From Anderseniella sp. Alg231-50 (lineage in GTDB: Bacteria; Pseudomonadota; Alphaproteobacteria; Rhizobiales; Aestuariivirgaceae), in contig NZ_LT703003.1 of the NCBI RefSeq assembly GCF_900149695.1, forward strand, positions 496,001-560,000: a stretch of DNA of 64,000 nucleotides. Reading direction: 5' to 3'. Numbering within the stretch: the first letter of the stretch is position 1; each line of letters begins with the position of its first letter. The translations under genes and the position numbers were made by a program. Positions 42,094-51,455 of this stretch are shown here, piece after piece. The notes under the pieces were generated by a model, which was not told the DNA's origin, did not search any database, and worked only from the letters and a program-made list of their open reading frames with translations.

Positions 42094-43566
42094 ATGGCCT
42101 CCAGCCTGATGATCCAGGGAGCCGGCTCCAATGTGGGCAAGTCCATGCTCGTGGCAGGGCTGGCACGAGCCCTGACGCGGCGCGGGCTGAAGGTGTTGCC
42201 GTTCAAGCCGCAGAACATGTCTAACAATGCCGCGGTCACCACCGACGGCGGTGAGATCGGGCGGGCGCAGGCGCTGCAGGCGCTCGCCTGCAATGTCGAA
42301 CCGGTCATCGACATGAACCCGGTACTGCTGAAACCTGAAACCGAAACCGGCGCCCAGGTGGTGGTGCACGGCAAACGGCTGACTACTGTGAAAGCGCGCG
42401 ACTATGCCAGCCTGAAGCCGCAGCTCATGGATGCGGTGCTGAGCAGTTTCAACCGGTTGCAGGCGCAAGCAGACATTGTGCTGGTGGAAGGCGCAGGCAG
42501 CCCGGCAGAAGTCAACCTGCGCGCCGGCGACATCGCAAACATGGGGTTCGCGCGCGCGGCAGACGTGCCCGTCATCCTGACCGGTGACATCGACCGGGGC
42601 GGTGTGATCGCACAGCTTGTCGGCACGCAACATGTAATCGATCCTGAAGATGCTGCTATGATCACCGGGTTTCTGGTTAATAAGTTTCGAGGCGATACAT
42701 CATTGTTTGGTGATGGCTATGAACTGATTGAACAGCAGACCGGGTGGACGGGCTACGGGGTTATTCCCTGGTTTGGCGATGCCCATAAATTGCCGGCGGA
42801 AGATGCCCTCGATATTGGCGGCACGTCAGGCACCGGCGATTTCAAGGTGGTGTGCCCGGTTTTGTCGAGGATTGCCAATTTTGACGACCTTGACCCGCTC
42901 AAGGCGACACCCGGCGTGAGTGTGGAAATGGTAAGGGCCGGAAACGCACTGCCGGGCGACGCCGACCTGATCATCCTGCCGGGGTCTAAATCAACCCGCG
43001 GCGATCTTGAGTTTCTGCGCCAGCAAGGCTGGGACATTGACATCGCAGCCCACGTCAGGCGCGGCGGCCATGTATTGGGCCTGTGCGGCGGTTACCAGAT
43101 GCTGGGCCGCACGATTGCTGATCCCGACGGCATCGAAGGCGCTGCCGGTATCACGCCGGGCCTCGACCTGCTGGATGTGGAAACCACAATGATCCCGGAC
43201 AAGACGCTGACACGGATTACGGCAAAACACATTGCCAGCAATTGCGACGTCACCGGCTACGAAATCCATATCGGCCGCACCGACGGCCCGGACAGGGTCA
43301 GGCCGATGCTCGAGATTGACGGCCGGACCGAAGGCGCGATGTCGGCCGACGGCCGCATCATGGGCAGCTACGTGCACGGTATCTTCGGTTCCGACGATTT
43401 CAGGACCGGCTTTGTAAACGGCCTTGGCGCAGCTACCGGCGTATCATCCTACGATAAAAGCATCGACACGATACTCAATAACCTGGCGGAACATCTTGAA
43501 GCTCACGCAAATATTGATGGCCTGCTTGACGTTGCGCGCAAGCATAGTCGGGGCGCATCTTCATAA
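42094..43566 (+). CDS. cobQ: Adenosylcobyric acid synthase (CobQ/CbiP)
   Basis: A 490-residue glutamine- and ATP-dependent amidotransferase that amidates the b, d, e and g side chains. N-terminal P-loop-like '[20 protein letters not shown]' and '[13 protein letters not shown]' are diagnostic, with '[14 protein letters not shown]' and '[15 protein letters not shown]'. The glutaminase half has '[14 protein letters not shown]' with the nucleophilic cysteine and a late '[14 protein letters not shown]' histidine. It ends the cobW-cobN-cobO-cobQ operon. Confidence 0.96.
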   Translation: MASSLMIQGAGSNVGKSMLVAGLARALTRRGLKVLPFKPQNMSNNAAVTTDGGEIGRAQALQALACNVEPVIDMNPVLLKPETETGAQVVVHGKRLTTVKARDYASLKPQLMDAVLSSFNRLQAQADIVLVEGAGSPAEVNLRAGDIANMGFARAADVPVILTGDIDRGGVIAQLVGTQHVIDPEDAAMITGFLVNKFRGDTSLFGDGYELIEQQTGWTGYGVIPWFGDAHKLPAEDALDIGGTSGTGDFKVVCPVLSRIANFDDLDPLKATPGVSVEMVRAGNALPGDADLIILPGSKSTRGDLEFLRQQGWDIDIAAHVRRGGHVLGLCGGYQMLGRTIADPDGIEGAAGITPGLDLLDVETTMIPDKTLTRITAKHIASNCDVTGYEIHIGRTDGPDRVRPMLEIDGRTEGAMSADGRIMGSYVHGIFGSDDFRTGFVNGLGAATGVSSYDKSIDTILNNLAEHLEAHANIDGLLDVARKHSRGASS

Positions 43567-43744
43567 TCCGAACCGGCAACTTGAGATTTTGGCGATACCT
43601 GTTTTTTGAAGGCAAAACCGGCGCAGTCTCCTGGAAGCCACATCAATCCATCATTATGCGTATCAAATGGAAGCTGCCCATGCTAGGAACCAGTCATGAG
43701 ATGGCAAGCCCTCCCGGTACGGCCCCTAAGCGCGATCAGCCACA

Positions 43745-44632
43745 ATGCTCCCGGATATATACCAGCGCATCAAATCCAGATGCCCGTTCACGGACCGCGG
43801 CGACACGGTGTGGTCATATGCCGCCTTTCGGCAAATCCATGGCCGCTGGCCGAGGCTCAGGTCGGTTCCCGGTTTCAATGACGGCCTGTTGCGCGTCAAA
43901 CTGCACGAACGCGATAATCAGTTGCGGCACCGGGTAACAGACAAGGAGTTCGCCAAGACCTATTTTGCCGAGCGTCTTGGAGAAACATATGTTGTCCCGA
44001 CCATTGGCGTCATCCATGACGAGAACGAGCTTCACGACTGGCCGTTTCCCGATCAATGCATGATCAAGCCAACGGATGCGTCGGGCCCGTACATGCCGCG
44101 TCACAATGGCGAGCCGCTCGATCACAAAGTGCTAATGAGCTTCTTTCACCAAAACCACTATCGCTGGACCAGGGAGAAATTTTACAAGCACCTGCAGCCC
44201 AAGATCATCGTGGAAGAGTTTATAGACTTCAATGGCTCCGGCTTGCCGCCGGACCTGAAGCTGTTCTGCTTCTTCGGAAAGGTCAAAATCATCCAATGGG
44301 ACCGCAGGGACGGTCCGGACGGGTTGGTAAAGCGGTGGTACACGCCGGACTGGAAGCCCCTGAATTTTGTCATCAGGGGACCCTTGATGCCGGTTGTCAA
44401 ACGCCCGGTCAACCTGTCGGACCTGATCACTGCCGCCGAGATTCTTGCTGCGGACTTCAGTTCTGTCCGCGTGGATCTTTATTCAGACGGAAGCCGGATT
44501 TTGATTGGTGAGCTTACCCACGTTGATGGCAACGCAACCGGACCGTTCTTTCCTGATCCAAGTGCCGAGCTCAAACTCGGACGCCTGTTCACCGATCCCG
44601 GCGTGACCGTTGAGGACCTGACCGCCGCCTAG
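43745..44632 (+). CDS. ATP-grasp-type protein of the TupA-like (polysaccharide) family
   Basis: A 295-residue protein of the 'TupA-like ATPgrasp' group, named after teichuronopeptide synthesis and unrelated to the tungstate TupA. Supporting segments are 'DKEFAKTYFAERLGETYVVP' (entry to the fold), 'CMIKPTDASG' (ATP-binding lysine) and 'KIIVEEFIDFNGSG'. Such proteins occur in surface polysaccharide loci and probably ligate or transfer small groups. It interrupts the cobalamin cluster between cobQ and cobD and has no obvious link to it. The 178 bases before it show no gene. Confidence 0.7.
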   Translation: MLPDIYQRIKSRCPFTDRGDTVWSYAAFRQIHGRWPRLRSVPGFNDGLLRVKLHERDNQLRHRVTDKEFAKTYFAERLGETYVVPTIGVIHDENELHDWPFPDQCMIKPTDASGPYMPRHNGEPLDHKVLMSFFHQNHYRWTREKFYKHLQPKIIVEEFIDFNGSGLPPDLKLFCFFGKVKIIQWDRRDGPDGLVKRWYTPDWKPLNFVIRGPLMPVVKRPVNLSDLITAAEILAADFSSVRVDLYSDGSRILIGELTHVDGNATGPFFPDPSAELKLGRLFTDPGVTVEDLTAA

Positions 44633-44779
44633 GCACAGGGCATCGGAAACAAACCCGATTATTGCCGCAAACTCGCAGTTTTTCGCCCATACATCCGACC
44701 GGATGTCATGCACACTTTCACTCCATATTGCGATTTTCCCGAGCACGTTGTGCCGCGCCAGCAGGTTATCCAAACACAC

Positions 44780-45436
44780 ATGGACACTTTGTTATTCACG
44801 AAAGACCAGTATTACTTCGCCGGGCTGCTGACCTTGTGCGTTTTGTCAGTGGCAAGTTACGCCTATGCCGGCAATGTGTTCCTGTTCAATTTCGACAAGG
44901 AATACTCGCTGCCGAGCCTGTACCACTACCTGCTTTTGTCGATCTGCTGTTTCGGGTTTTACCAGCTGATGCAACTGGAACGGGCTTACGACGTCTGGTT
45001 TTACGCATTCGCCTACCTGCTGGTGGACGACATGACGACACTGCATGAAACGGCCGGCTGGCTCCTGGGCAAACATGTCATCCCCGGCCCATTGTGGTTT
45101 TTCTCGGCCCGCTCGCTGGGTGAAATCTCTTATCTTGCTGTTGTGGGCGGGCTGCTCGGCGTCCTGCTGATCAAGCGGTTTTTCGGTGCAAACGCAGAGG
45201 TGAGGAAACAGTTCATCATCTTTGCCTGCCTCATCGTGTTGTTCGCCCTGTTCGGCGTTCTGGTTGACAGCATTCACGAACAGACCTGTTCGCCGCGTGG
45301 CTTGCTCTGCCTGCTGGTCGGCATCCTGGAGGATGGCGGCGAGATACTGGTGACCATCTTCATCATTCATCAGATCAGGCAGCTGCTCATCAGTGAAACT
45401 GAAAATGCGAGCCAGCAGTCTCCACAGGGCTTGTGA
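44780..45436 (+). CDS. Hypothetical polytopic membrane protein
   Basis: A 218-residue protein with about six hydrophobic helices, starting at residues 12-30 ('YYFAGLLTLCVLSVASYAYA'). The charged loop 'VDDMTTLHETAGWLLGKH' between helices has acidic and histidine residues that could bind metal or lie in an active site, and 'VDSIHEQTCSPRGL' sits in a later loop. I do not recognise the family. The start could also be 44708. It stands between the ATP-grasp gene and the convergent cobD gene. Confidence 0.6.
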   Translation: MDTLLFTKDQYYFAGLLTLCVLSVASYAYAGNVFLFNFDKEYSLPSLYHYLLLSICCFGFYQLMQLERAYDVWFYAFAYLLVDDMTTLHETAGWLLGKHVIPGPLWFFSARSLGEISYLAVVGGLLGVLLIKRFFGANAEVRKQFIIFACLIVLFALFGVLVDSIHEQTCSPRGLLCLLVGILEDGGEILVTIFIIHQIRQLLISETENASQQSPQGL

Positions 45437-45460
45437 CCGTCCCTGAGCCCGATCCTGGCC

Positions 45461-46417
45461 CTAATCGAGAATCGCCAGAACAACCAGTAAGCCGGCAACC
45501 ACAGCCAGACAGCGCTTCAGCATGACCAGCGCGCTGGCAATTGTCGCGGCATCCGGATCAGGCGCGCCGTCATTTACCCATGGATGCTGCTCCAGCCTGT
45601 CGCCATAGGTACGCGGACCGCTGAGACGGCAGTTCAGTCCTGCTGCCATGGCCGCTTCCGGCCAGCCGGCATTGGGCGAGCGGTGCAGCCCTGCATCGCG
45701 CCGCATGACCTGCCAGGCCTGGTGCCGGTCAGGCGATACCAGCACCAGGACAAGCCCGGTCAGGCGCGCCGGTATCCAGTTCACCAGATCATCGAACAGG
45801 GCCGCCGGCTTGCCGTAAGCTTCATATTTGTCATTGCGGTAGCCGATCATGGAATCCAGCGTGTTGACGGCCTTGTAGGCGGCAATTCCGGGCAGGCCGA
45901 ACAACACCCCCCAGAACAACGGCGCTACAACACCGTCGGATGTGTTCTCGGCAAGACTTTCAATGGCAGACCGCGCAATTCCGGCCTCATCCAGTTGCGC
46001 CGGGTCGCGGCCGACAATCATGGAAACCGCATTGCGGGCGCGCTCGACATTGCCTGCAGCAAGCGGCTGCTGCACATCGGCAACATGATCATGCAGGGAC
46101 CGGGCAGCCAGCAGAGGCCATGCCAGCAGGGCGCCCAGCACCGCGCCCAAAAAGCCGTCCGGCAACACGGCCTGCAACAGCAATCCCGCGACAGCGCACA
46201 TCGCCACGACAAACAGGCCGGCAACCGCCCCGACCATGATCCGGTGACTGCGCGAGGCATCACTCCGGTTCAACCGGGTCTCAAGCTGGGTGATCACGCG
46301 CCCGATCCAGGTCACCGGGTGGCCGATGCGTGCGTACAGCCAGCCGGGCCAGCCAAACAGCCAGTCGAGCAGCAATGCCAGCGCCATTGTCAGTGCGAAT
46401 GTCATGCATGTTGCCAT
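45461..46417 (-). CDS. cobD: Adenosylcobinamide-phosphate synthase (CobD/CbiB)
   Basis: A 318-residue inner-membrane protein that joins aminopropanol (or its phosphate) to adenosylcobyric acid. 'ALALLLDWLFGWPGWLYARI', 'HPVTWIGRVI', 'RNAVSMIVGRDPAQLDEAGI', 'SLAENTSDGVVAPLFWGVLF' and 'DSMIGYRNDKYEAYG' are clear family hallmarks. Several transmembrane helices are present. It is divergent from cobP across about 70 bases. Note the historical naming: this is Pseudomonas CobD = Salmonella CbiB. Confidence 0.95.
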   Translation of the reverse strand: MATCMTFALTMALALLLDWLFGWPGWLYARIGHPVTWIGRVITQLETRLNRSDASRSHRIMVGAVAGLFVVAMCAVAGLLLQAVLPDGFLGAVLGALLAWPLLAARSLHDHVADVQQPLAAGNVERARNAVSMIVGRDPAQLDEAGIARSAIESLAENTSDGVVAPLFWGVLFGLPGIAAYKAVNTLDSMIGYRNDKYEAYGKPAALFDDLVNWIPARLTGLVLVLVSPDRHQAWQVMRRDAGLHRSPNAGWPEAAMAAGLNCRLSGPRTYGDRLEQHPWVNDGAPDPDAATIASALVMLKRCLAVVAGLLVVLAILD

Positions 46418-46485
46418 ACCAGCCCGACCTGATCACGCCAAGCCGCTTGTTGTTTGTTTCATCCGGGGGTAGGACAGAGGCCAAC

Positions 46486-47010
46486 ATGGCAGGCACATTA
46501 CCCCTCATAACCTTTATCCTGGGCGGCGCCCGGTCCGGAAAGTCCTCTCGCGCGCAATCCCTGGCAGAAGCTGCCGGGCCCAAGCGCTGCTACATAGCGA
46601 CAGCACAGGCCTTTGACGACGAAATGAAGCTTCGCATTGCAACCCACCGCGCCGACCGCGGTGAGGGCTGGACAACACTGGAAGCGGCGCTGGAGCTGGC
46701 CGATGCGGTCACCTCGGCGGGCAGTACATGTGACGTTGTGCTTATCGACTGCCTTACCCTGTGGTTATCAAACCTGATGCATCACGAGAGCGATATTGCG
46801 CAGGAAACCATCAAGCTGACCGCAGCGTTGAAACACTGCCCGGTACCGGTCTTTGTTGTGTCCAACGAGGTCGGCCTGTCGATCGTGCCGGAAAATCGCC
46901 TGGCGCGGGAGTTTCGCGACGCACAGGGCCGCCTCAATCAGGATGTTGCAGCGGCGGCAGACATTGTGGAACTGGTGGCCGCGGGCCTGCCCCTGAGACT
47001 TAAAGGCTGA
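46486..47010 (+). CDS. cobP: Adenosylcobinamide kinase / guanylyltransferase (CobP/CobU)
   Basis: A 174-residue bifunctional enzyme that phosphorylates adenosylcobinamide and transfers GMP to it, preparing nucleotide-loop assembly. The P-loop is 'FILGGARSGKSSRAQ', the guanylylated histidine lies in 'IATHRADRGEGWTTLE', and 'VLIDCLTLWLSNLM' and 'FVVSNEVGLSIVPENRLARE' (in two parts) are conserved. The start is ATG 46486, with family sequence immediately after it. The partners CobV and CobU are not in the window. Confidence 0.95.
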   Translation: MAGTLPLITFILGGARSGKSSRAQSLAEAAGPKRCYIATAQAFDDEMKLRIATHRADRGEGWTTLEAALELADAVTSAGSTCDVVLIDCLTLWLSNLMHHESDIAQETIKLTAALKHCPVPVFVVSNEVGLSIVPENRLAREFRDAQGRLNQDVAAAADIVELVAAGLPLRLKG

Positions 47011-47012
47011 AG

Positions 47013-47387
47013 TCAGTCGAGCGGCGGAATACGGGCAACAAAATGCCCCTTCACGCCTTGCGGCCATTGTTTGAACGGCACCACACCGGTGTCGCTGGCG
47101 GCATGGCCGGCTGCGTACTCGACCAGCGCGGAGGCTGCGTCCTCACCGGGTTCAAACGAGCCCAGAACGTAGGCCAGCTTGCCGTCTGCGGAAATCGCTA
47201 CATTGCAGCCATGCTCGCATCCCATCAGGCACGGTACACCGCGCACGTCAACACCATCCACACCACCGGCAGCCTTGACGACGCTTGCCAGCATGGCTTC
47301 TCCGCACGGCGTGCGTTGCTTGTCTTCGCGCACAGCCGGCTGGCGGCAGGTGGTACAAACGGTGATCGTGGTGGGCATGGACGACAT
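47013..47387 (-). CDS. DUF1636 family ferredoxin-like metal-binding protein
   Basis: A 124-residue protein with thioredoxin-like ferredoxin features: 'ITVCTTCRQPA' near the start, and 'VPCLMGCEHGCNVAISADGK' further on, giving four or five cysteines that could bind a [2Fe-2S] cluster. DUF1636 genes are often found in cobalamin clusters of alphaproteobacteria, where electron supply for cobalt reduction or ring chemistry has been suggested but not shown. The start is ATG 47387. It converges with cobP with two bases between the stops. Confidence 0.8.
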   Translation of the reverse strand: MSSMPTTITVCTTCRQPAVREDKQRTPCGEAMLASVVKAAGGVDGVDVRGVPCLMGCEHGCNVAISADGKLAYVLGSFEPGEDAASALVEYAAGHAASDTGVVPFKQWPQGVKGHFVARIPPLD

Positions 47388-47495
47388 GAACAACGGCTTT
47401 CGAAACAAAACGGCCTGCCAAGCAGGAAACAAAGCCAGCTTTTACACGATCATGAAGCGGGTTGGCGAGGGTAAATGCTTGCCGACAGGCGGAAT

Positions 47496-48107
47496 TCAAC
47501 CCTGCCTTGAGCAACGCCCGCCTGGATGCACCTTGCGCGGAGAAATCGTCGCGCTGGTACCGAAGCAGGTAATGACAATTTCGCCATTTGCGGCGCAGAT
47601 GCTCGACTGGAACATAACCGGCTGATCGGCCATGACGCGGGCATGCTTGATTGAAAACGCATTCACTATGTCCTCGTGGCGCGACTGGCAGGATTTTCTG
47701 TTGTCACTGGATTTACGCGCGGCAAAGTCGATGATGCGGGCAGCGCCGGTTCCGGACTTGCCTGGAACCAGCCAGTCAGCAAACTCACCGGGAAGAGCCA
47801 CCGGCGTGACCGCCGGCATGGTTTCGCGGTCTGCCTTGTCAGACTGAGCCTCTGCGGCAGCCCGGATTGAGGCTTGCTGCCGAACGGCCTGCTGGACGGC
47901 CAGCCGGTCGGACTTTGTGTGACCCCAGGTCAGCTTGGATTTCCTGATGATCGTTTCAGAACGCGCCGCAATTGCAGCCGCGGGTGCGGCCACAGTTACA
48001 GATGACCGCCCGTCAAGAGCCTGCCAGGAAAACACCGGAAGCAGCGCGAGCGCTGAAACAGCAAAGCCGGTACGCAAGGTTTGTGGTATTGCACGTTTGT
48101 CAGCCAT
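47496..48107 (-). CDS. Exported protein of unknown function
   Basis: A 203-residue protein with a signal-like N-terminus (about residues 12-30, 'GFAVSALALLPVFSW'). The middle is low in complexity and the C-terminal region has three cysteines ('RKSCQSRHEDIVNAF', 'SSICAANGEIVITCFG'). I do not recognise it. It starts 7 bases after the stop of the TPR lipoprotein gene, so the two are one transcript divergent from the pilus genes. A role in the same envelope system is possible but inferred only from position. Confidence 0.55.
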   Translation of the reverse strand: MADKRAIPQTLRTGFAVSALALLPVFSWQALDGRSSVTVAAPAAAIAARSETIIRKSKLTWGHTKSDRLAVQQAVRQQASIRAAAEAQSDKADRETMPAVTPVALPGEFADWLVPGKSGTGAARIIDFAARKSSDNRKSCQSRHEDIVNAFSIKHARVMADQPVMFQSSICAANGEIVITCFGTSATISPRKVHPGGRCSRQG

Positions 48108-48114
48108 GATACTA

Positions 48115-48699
48115 TCAAGCCTTCTCACGCACGATGCGCTTGCCGCTCTGGTTGAGCAATTCAAGATTGTTTTGAATGATCGGATTGTCAGGTTCGCGCT
48201 CAAAGGCTGCCAGGAAATGCTGGCGTGCCTTCTTGAGATCACCACGCAACAATTGCGAATATCCCAGATTATTGAGCATCATCGTATTGTGTCCAACCAG
48301 TTTGATGGCGTGGGCATAGGCGCGATCCGCCAGGTCGAAGCGACGCAGGCGGTCATAAGAAGCAGCCAGGCCGATCCACGCCTCCACATCACGCGGTGAC
48401 AATTCCACAGCCTTGCGATAGCTCTTTTCCGCCAGACCGAAGCGGCCTTCACGAAATTCACCTTTTGCAGTCTGCAACAGATTGTCAGACGGGTGATAAG
48501 GCGCACGCCCAGCGTGATGCTTGGTGCCTGTTTCACCCTGCAGATGATCCGATGTTGCCGGATGAGGACCCGGCAGACGCGGCTCGGATGTGGATATGCT
48601 GGCGCCGAAATCGGCCACATGCTGCAAAGAGAACCCTTGCGAACAACCGGTAACACCAAGCGCTAACACGCCCGTAATAAACAATTGAGTAAACTTCAT
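48115..48699 (-). CDS. TPR-repeat lipoprotein, TadD-like
   Basis: A 194-residue protein with a lipoprotein signal (lipobox 'LGVTGC', cysteine near residue 19) and two to three tetratricopeptide repeats in residues 80-175 ('AEKSYRKAVELSPRDVEAWI', 'ADRAYAHAIKLVGHNTMMLN', 'ARQHFLAAFEREPDNPII'). TadD of Flp pilus systems is a TPR lipoprotein of this kind, and the divergent neighbours are CpaB and CpaC, so TadD is a sensible reading. The start is ATG 48699. Confidence 0.75.
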   Translation of the reverse strand: MKFTQLFITGVLALGVTGCSQGFSLQHVADFGASISTSEPRLPGPHPATSDHLQGETGTKHHAGRAPYHPSDNLLQTAKGEFREGRFGLAEKSYRKAVELSPRDVEAWIGLAASYDRLRRFDLADRAYAHAIKLVGHNTMMLNNLGYSQLLRGDLKKARQHFLAAFEREPDNPIIQNNLELLNQSGKRIVREKA

Positions 48700-48955
48700 A
48701 ACTCGCCCTCCCAAAATTCAGACTCAGGCAGGCATTATGACGATGGTCCATGAAAGAACATTCATCATATCCATTCAAATTTTCTGCAAAATTCAAAGGT
48801 TAAATTTTTATGAATATACTGTTACTGAATACAATTGATTACATTTTTCCACATTAGTGAACGAACACTTTACTCTATTATCACTGAACGCTCTATAAAT
48901 GACGCGCCATGATGTATCTTGACTGGAATTCTACTGATTTCTGGGAGGCATCGGG
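48700..48955. other. AT-rich divergent promoter region of the Tad fragment
   Basis: About 255 bases between the TPR gene and cpaB are clearly richer in A and T than their surroundings, most so from 48765 to 48900. A TATAAA at 48894-48899 could be the -10 of the cpaB operon, though no good -35 is seen. I find no gene here. Confidence 0.45.
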
Positions 48956-49933
48956 ATGGCAGAAAACAATACGCGGCGCGAGTGGCGCGGCAAACACCAC
49001 ACACGAACCAGCAAGCAGCTGGGCGGCGGATTTTCCGGCGTGCAGCTGTCGAGCAAGACCGGGCGCATGTTTGCGCTGGGTTGTATTGCGCTGGTGTCCG
49101 GCGTTGTGGGAGCCACCATTACCGGCCAGGTCTTCGCCTACAAAATTCGCAACATGGACAAGACAGCCATTGTCAAGCCGGCCCCGGCAGAACCAAAGAT
49201 GGAAACATCGACAGTGCTGGTCGCAACCCGTGCCCTGCGTTTCGGGGACAAGGTAGACAGCGCTGCGGTTCGCGCCACCACATGGATTGCGGGAACCGAA
49301 CCAGCCGGATCGTTCAAAACCCTGGAGGAGTTCCAGGCCGGCGTTGACGCACGCGCTGCATTGGGGCCCATCGAAATGGACGAACCCATTCTTGCAGCAA
49401 AGGTAACCGGACCGGGCGAACGCCCGACATTGTCTGCGCTGGTTGGTGACAGCAAGCGTGCCCTGACGGTACCGGTCGATGAAGTGTTTGGCGTGGCCGG
49501 CTTTATCCTGCCGGGAGACCGGGTGGATGTCATGCTGACGCGCACGATGACGGCCGGCGATCCGACGACGTCGCAGGCAGATGTGCTTGTGCAGAACGTC
49601 AAGGTACTGGCAATCGACCAACAGGCAGACCAGCGTCTTGATGCGCCGAGCGTATCAAGTGCGGTTACCCTCGAGGTTGATACGGAAATGGCCCAGAAAC
49701 TGGCACTTGGCGGATCCATCGGTCGCTTGTCGCTGACATTGCGGGCAGCCGGATCTGCACATCGTGCCGATGTCGGCTCCGTATCTCTGGCTGATCTTGC
49801 AGGCGATACGCAACGGCGCCGTACCATGACCATTGTGCGTGGCGTCAAGGGCAGGACTGCGACGGCATCACGCCAGCCCGCCGCGACACCGGTCCAGGTG
49901 CCTGCGCAGGTCCAGGACACACCGACAGAGTAG
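48956..49933 (+). CDS. cpaB: Flp pilus assembly protein CpaB/RcpC
   Basis: A 325-residue protein with one N-terminal membrane helix (about residues 38-60) followed by a SAF-type domain ('TSTVLVATRALRFGDKVDSA' in two parts, 'MDEPILAAKVTGPGERPTLS') and the RcpC/CpaB C-terminal domain ('VDEVFGVAGFILPGDRVDVM', 'LVQNVKVLAIDQQAD', 'AVTLEVDTEMAQKL'). CpaB sits in the periplasm and helps secretin assembly or function in Flp/Tad pili. GGGAGG lies seven bases before the ATG. It is followed by cpaC in the same direction. Confidence 0.9.
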   Translation: MAENNTRREWRGKHHTRTSKQLGGGFSGVQLSSKTGRMFALGCIALVSGVVGATITGQVFAYKIRNMDKTAIVKPAPAEPKMETSTVLVATRALRFGDKVDSAAVRATTWIAGTEPAGSFKTLEEFQAGVDARAALGPIEMDEPILAAKVTGPGERPTLSALVGDSKRALTVPVDEVFGVAGFILPGDRVDVMLTRTMTAGDPTTSQADVLVQNVKVLAIDQQADQRLDAPSVSSAVTLEVDTEMAQKLALGGSIGRLSLTLRAAGSAHRADVGSVSLADLAGDTQRRRTMTIVRGVKGRTATASRQPAATPVQVPAQVQDTPTE

Positions 49934-50012
49934 AATTACAGCAAAGGGAGCGCCCTGGATGATCTGTCACAACAGACACCATGGATCAGACAGGCGTGCA
50001 GGGAGATAGACA

Positions 50013-51455
50013 ATGAGTATAATGACAAACACGCTGCCCGGCAGCAACCTGCGCCACCTGATGGCCCGCCTGGTGGTGGTGCTGTTCAGTTGCATGTGCG
50101 TATGGACACTGGCAGTTAATCAGGTCGAGGCCGCGACGAAGTTCAACGCCGACACCAGCACAATCCAGCAAATGAAGGTGCCGGTCGGACAATCCGAGAC
50201 CGTGCAATCCGGCGCAGACATTTCCAACCTGGTGGTTGGCGATCCTGAAATCGCCGATGCCTCGCCGCTTGGAACCCGGTCCTTCTACGTCCTGGGACGC
50301 AAGACCGGGCGCACAAACCTGTCGCTTTATGATGCCGACGACAAACTTCTCGGTGTCATCAATGTGGAGGTGACATTCGATACCAGGGGGTTGAAGGATG
50401 CGCTTCGCACGGTTCTGCCGCGCGAAAAAATCAGGGTACGCAGCGTCAATGGCAGGGTTCTCCTGCAAGGTGCCGTACGCAGTTCAACCGCCGCGGCACG
50501 GGCCATGCAGGTGGCCAAGGATTTTGCCGGCAGCAATGTAACCAATGCCATGACGGTCGGTGCAAGCCAGCAGGTAACCCTGGAAGTGCGCTTCATCGAG
50601 GCCAAACGCAACGCCAGCCGTGATCTTGGCGTCAATTATGCGGTCAGTGCCGGCGGCATCAGTTTTCAGCCGTTCGGCAATGCGCTGGCATCAAACGCCG
50701 CAACTGCGCCGTTTGGCCGGCTTGTTGCAGACATGCTGACCGGTGGTGCGTCAGCCGACATTATCGTCCAGGCCCTGGAAAAGAAGGGCGCAGCACGGCG
50801 CCTTGCAGAGCCAAACCTCACCGCACTGTCCGGTGAAACGGCCAGCTTCCTGGCCGGTGGCGAGTTTCCTGTGCCGGTTGCCCAGGACAACGACAAAATC
50901 TCCATCGAATTCAAGAAGTTCGGTGTCAGCCTGGCGTTCACACCGACCGTACTCGACAACGGCCTGATCAACCTGGCTATCGAACCGGAAGTCAGCGAGC
51001 TTGACTTCAGCCGTACGGTAACCACCAGCGCAATTCAGATTCCAAGTCTGATTGTCAGGCGGACCCGGACAACGGTGGAACTGCGCGACGGGCAAAGCAT
51101 TTCAATTGCCGGGCTGCTGCAGACATTCAATGCACGCAACGCCGACCAGATTCCATGGCTGGGTGATGTGCCGGTGCTGGGCACGCTGTTCCGTTCGAGC
51201 GGATTCCAGAAATCGGAAACCGACCTGCTGGTGATCATCACGCCACGGCTTGCCAAGCCGGTCGATCCGACCAAGCGGATTCCAACCCCGCTGGATCTGA
51301 CCGCGTCGAGCAATGACGAGGAGCTGTTCCTGAACGGCAAGGTCGAAGTCAGCCGCAACTATCTTTCGTTCATCGAAAACGGTGGTGAAATCAAGGGACC
51401 CTACGGTCACATGATCGATCTGCCAGGAGGTTCAAATGAAATTGTCACCAAGTAA
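50013..51455 (+). CDS. cpaC: Tad-type secretin CpaC/RcpA
   Basis: A 480-residue outer-membrane secretin of the type II/III family for Flp/Tad pili. A signal sequence covers about residues 10-42. The N-terminal 'VPVGQSETVQSGADISNLVV' is the pilus secretin domain, 'VNGRVLLQGAVRSSTAAARA' a BON-like module, and 'VTLEVRFIEAKRNASRDLGV' with 'RRLAEPNLTALSGETASFLA' and 'PWLGDVPVLGTLFRS' form the secretin core. Length is normal. Its 3' end overlaps the next lipoprotein gene by 20 bases. Confidence 0.92.
   Translation: MSIMTNTLPGSNLRHLMARLVVVLFSCMCVWTLAVNQVEAATKFNADTSTIQQMKVPVGQSETVQSGADISNLVVGDPEIADASPLGTRSFYVLGRKTGRTNLSLYDADDKLLGVINVEVTFDTRGLKDALRTVLPREKIRVRSVNGRVLLQGAVRSSTAAARAMQVAKDFAGSNVTNAMTVGASQQVTLEVRFIEAKRNASRDLGVNYAVSAGGISFQPFGNALASNAATAPFGRLVADMLTGGASADIIVQALEKKGAARRLAEPNLTALSGETASFLAGGEFPVPVAQDNDKISIEFKKFGVSLAFTPTVLDNGLINLAIEPEVSELDFSRTVTTSAIQIPSLIVRRTRTTVELRDGQSISIAGLLQTFNARNADQIPWLGDVPVLGTLFRSSGFQKSETDLLVIITPRLAKPVDPTKRIPTPLDLTASSNDEELFLNGKVEVSRNYLSFIENGGEIKGPYGHMIDLPGGSNEIVTK

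Noticed and set aside
43745-44632. Link between this 'TupA-like' ATP-grasp protein and the tungstate protein TupA
   Set aside because: The shared name is a coincidence: one refers to teichuronopeptide synthesis and the other to tungstate uptake, and the folds differ.
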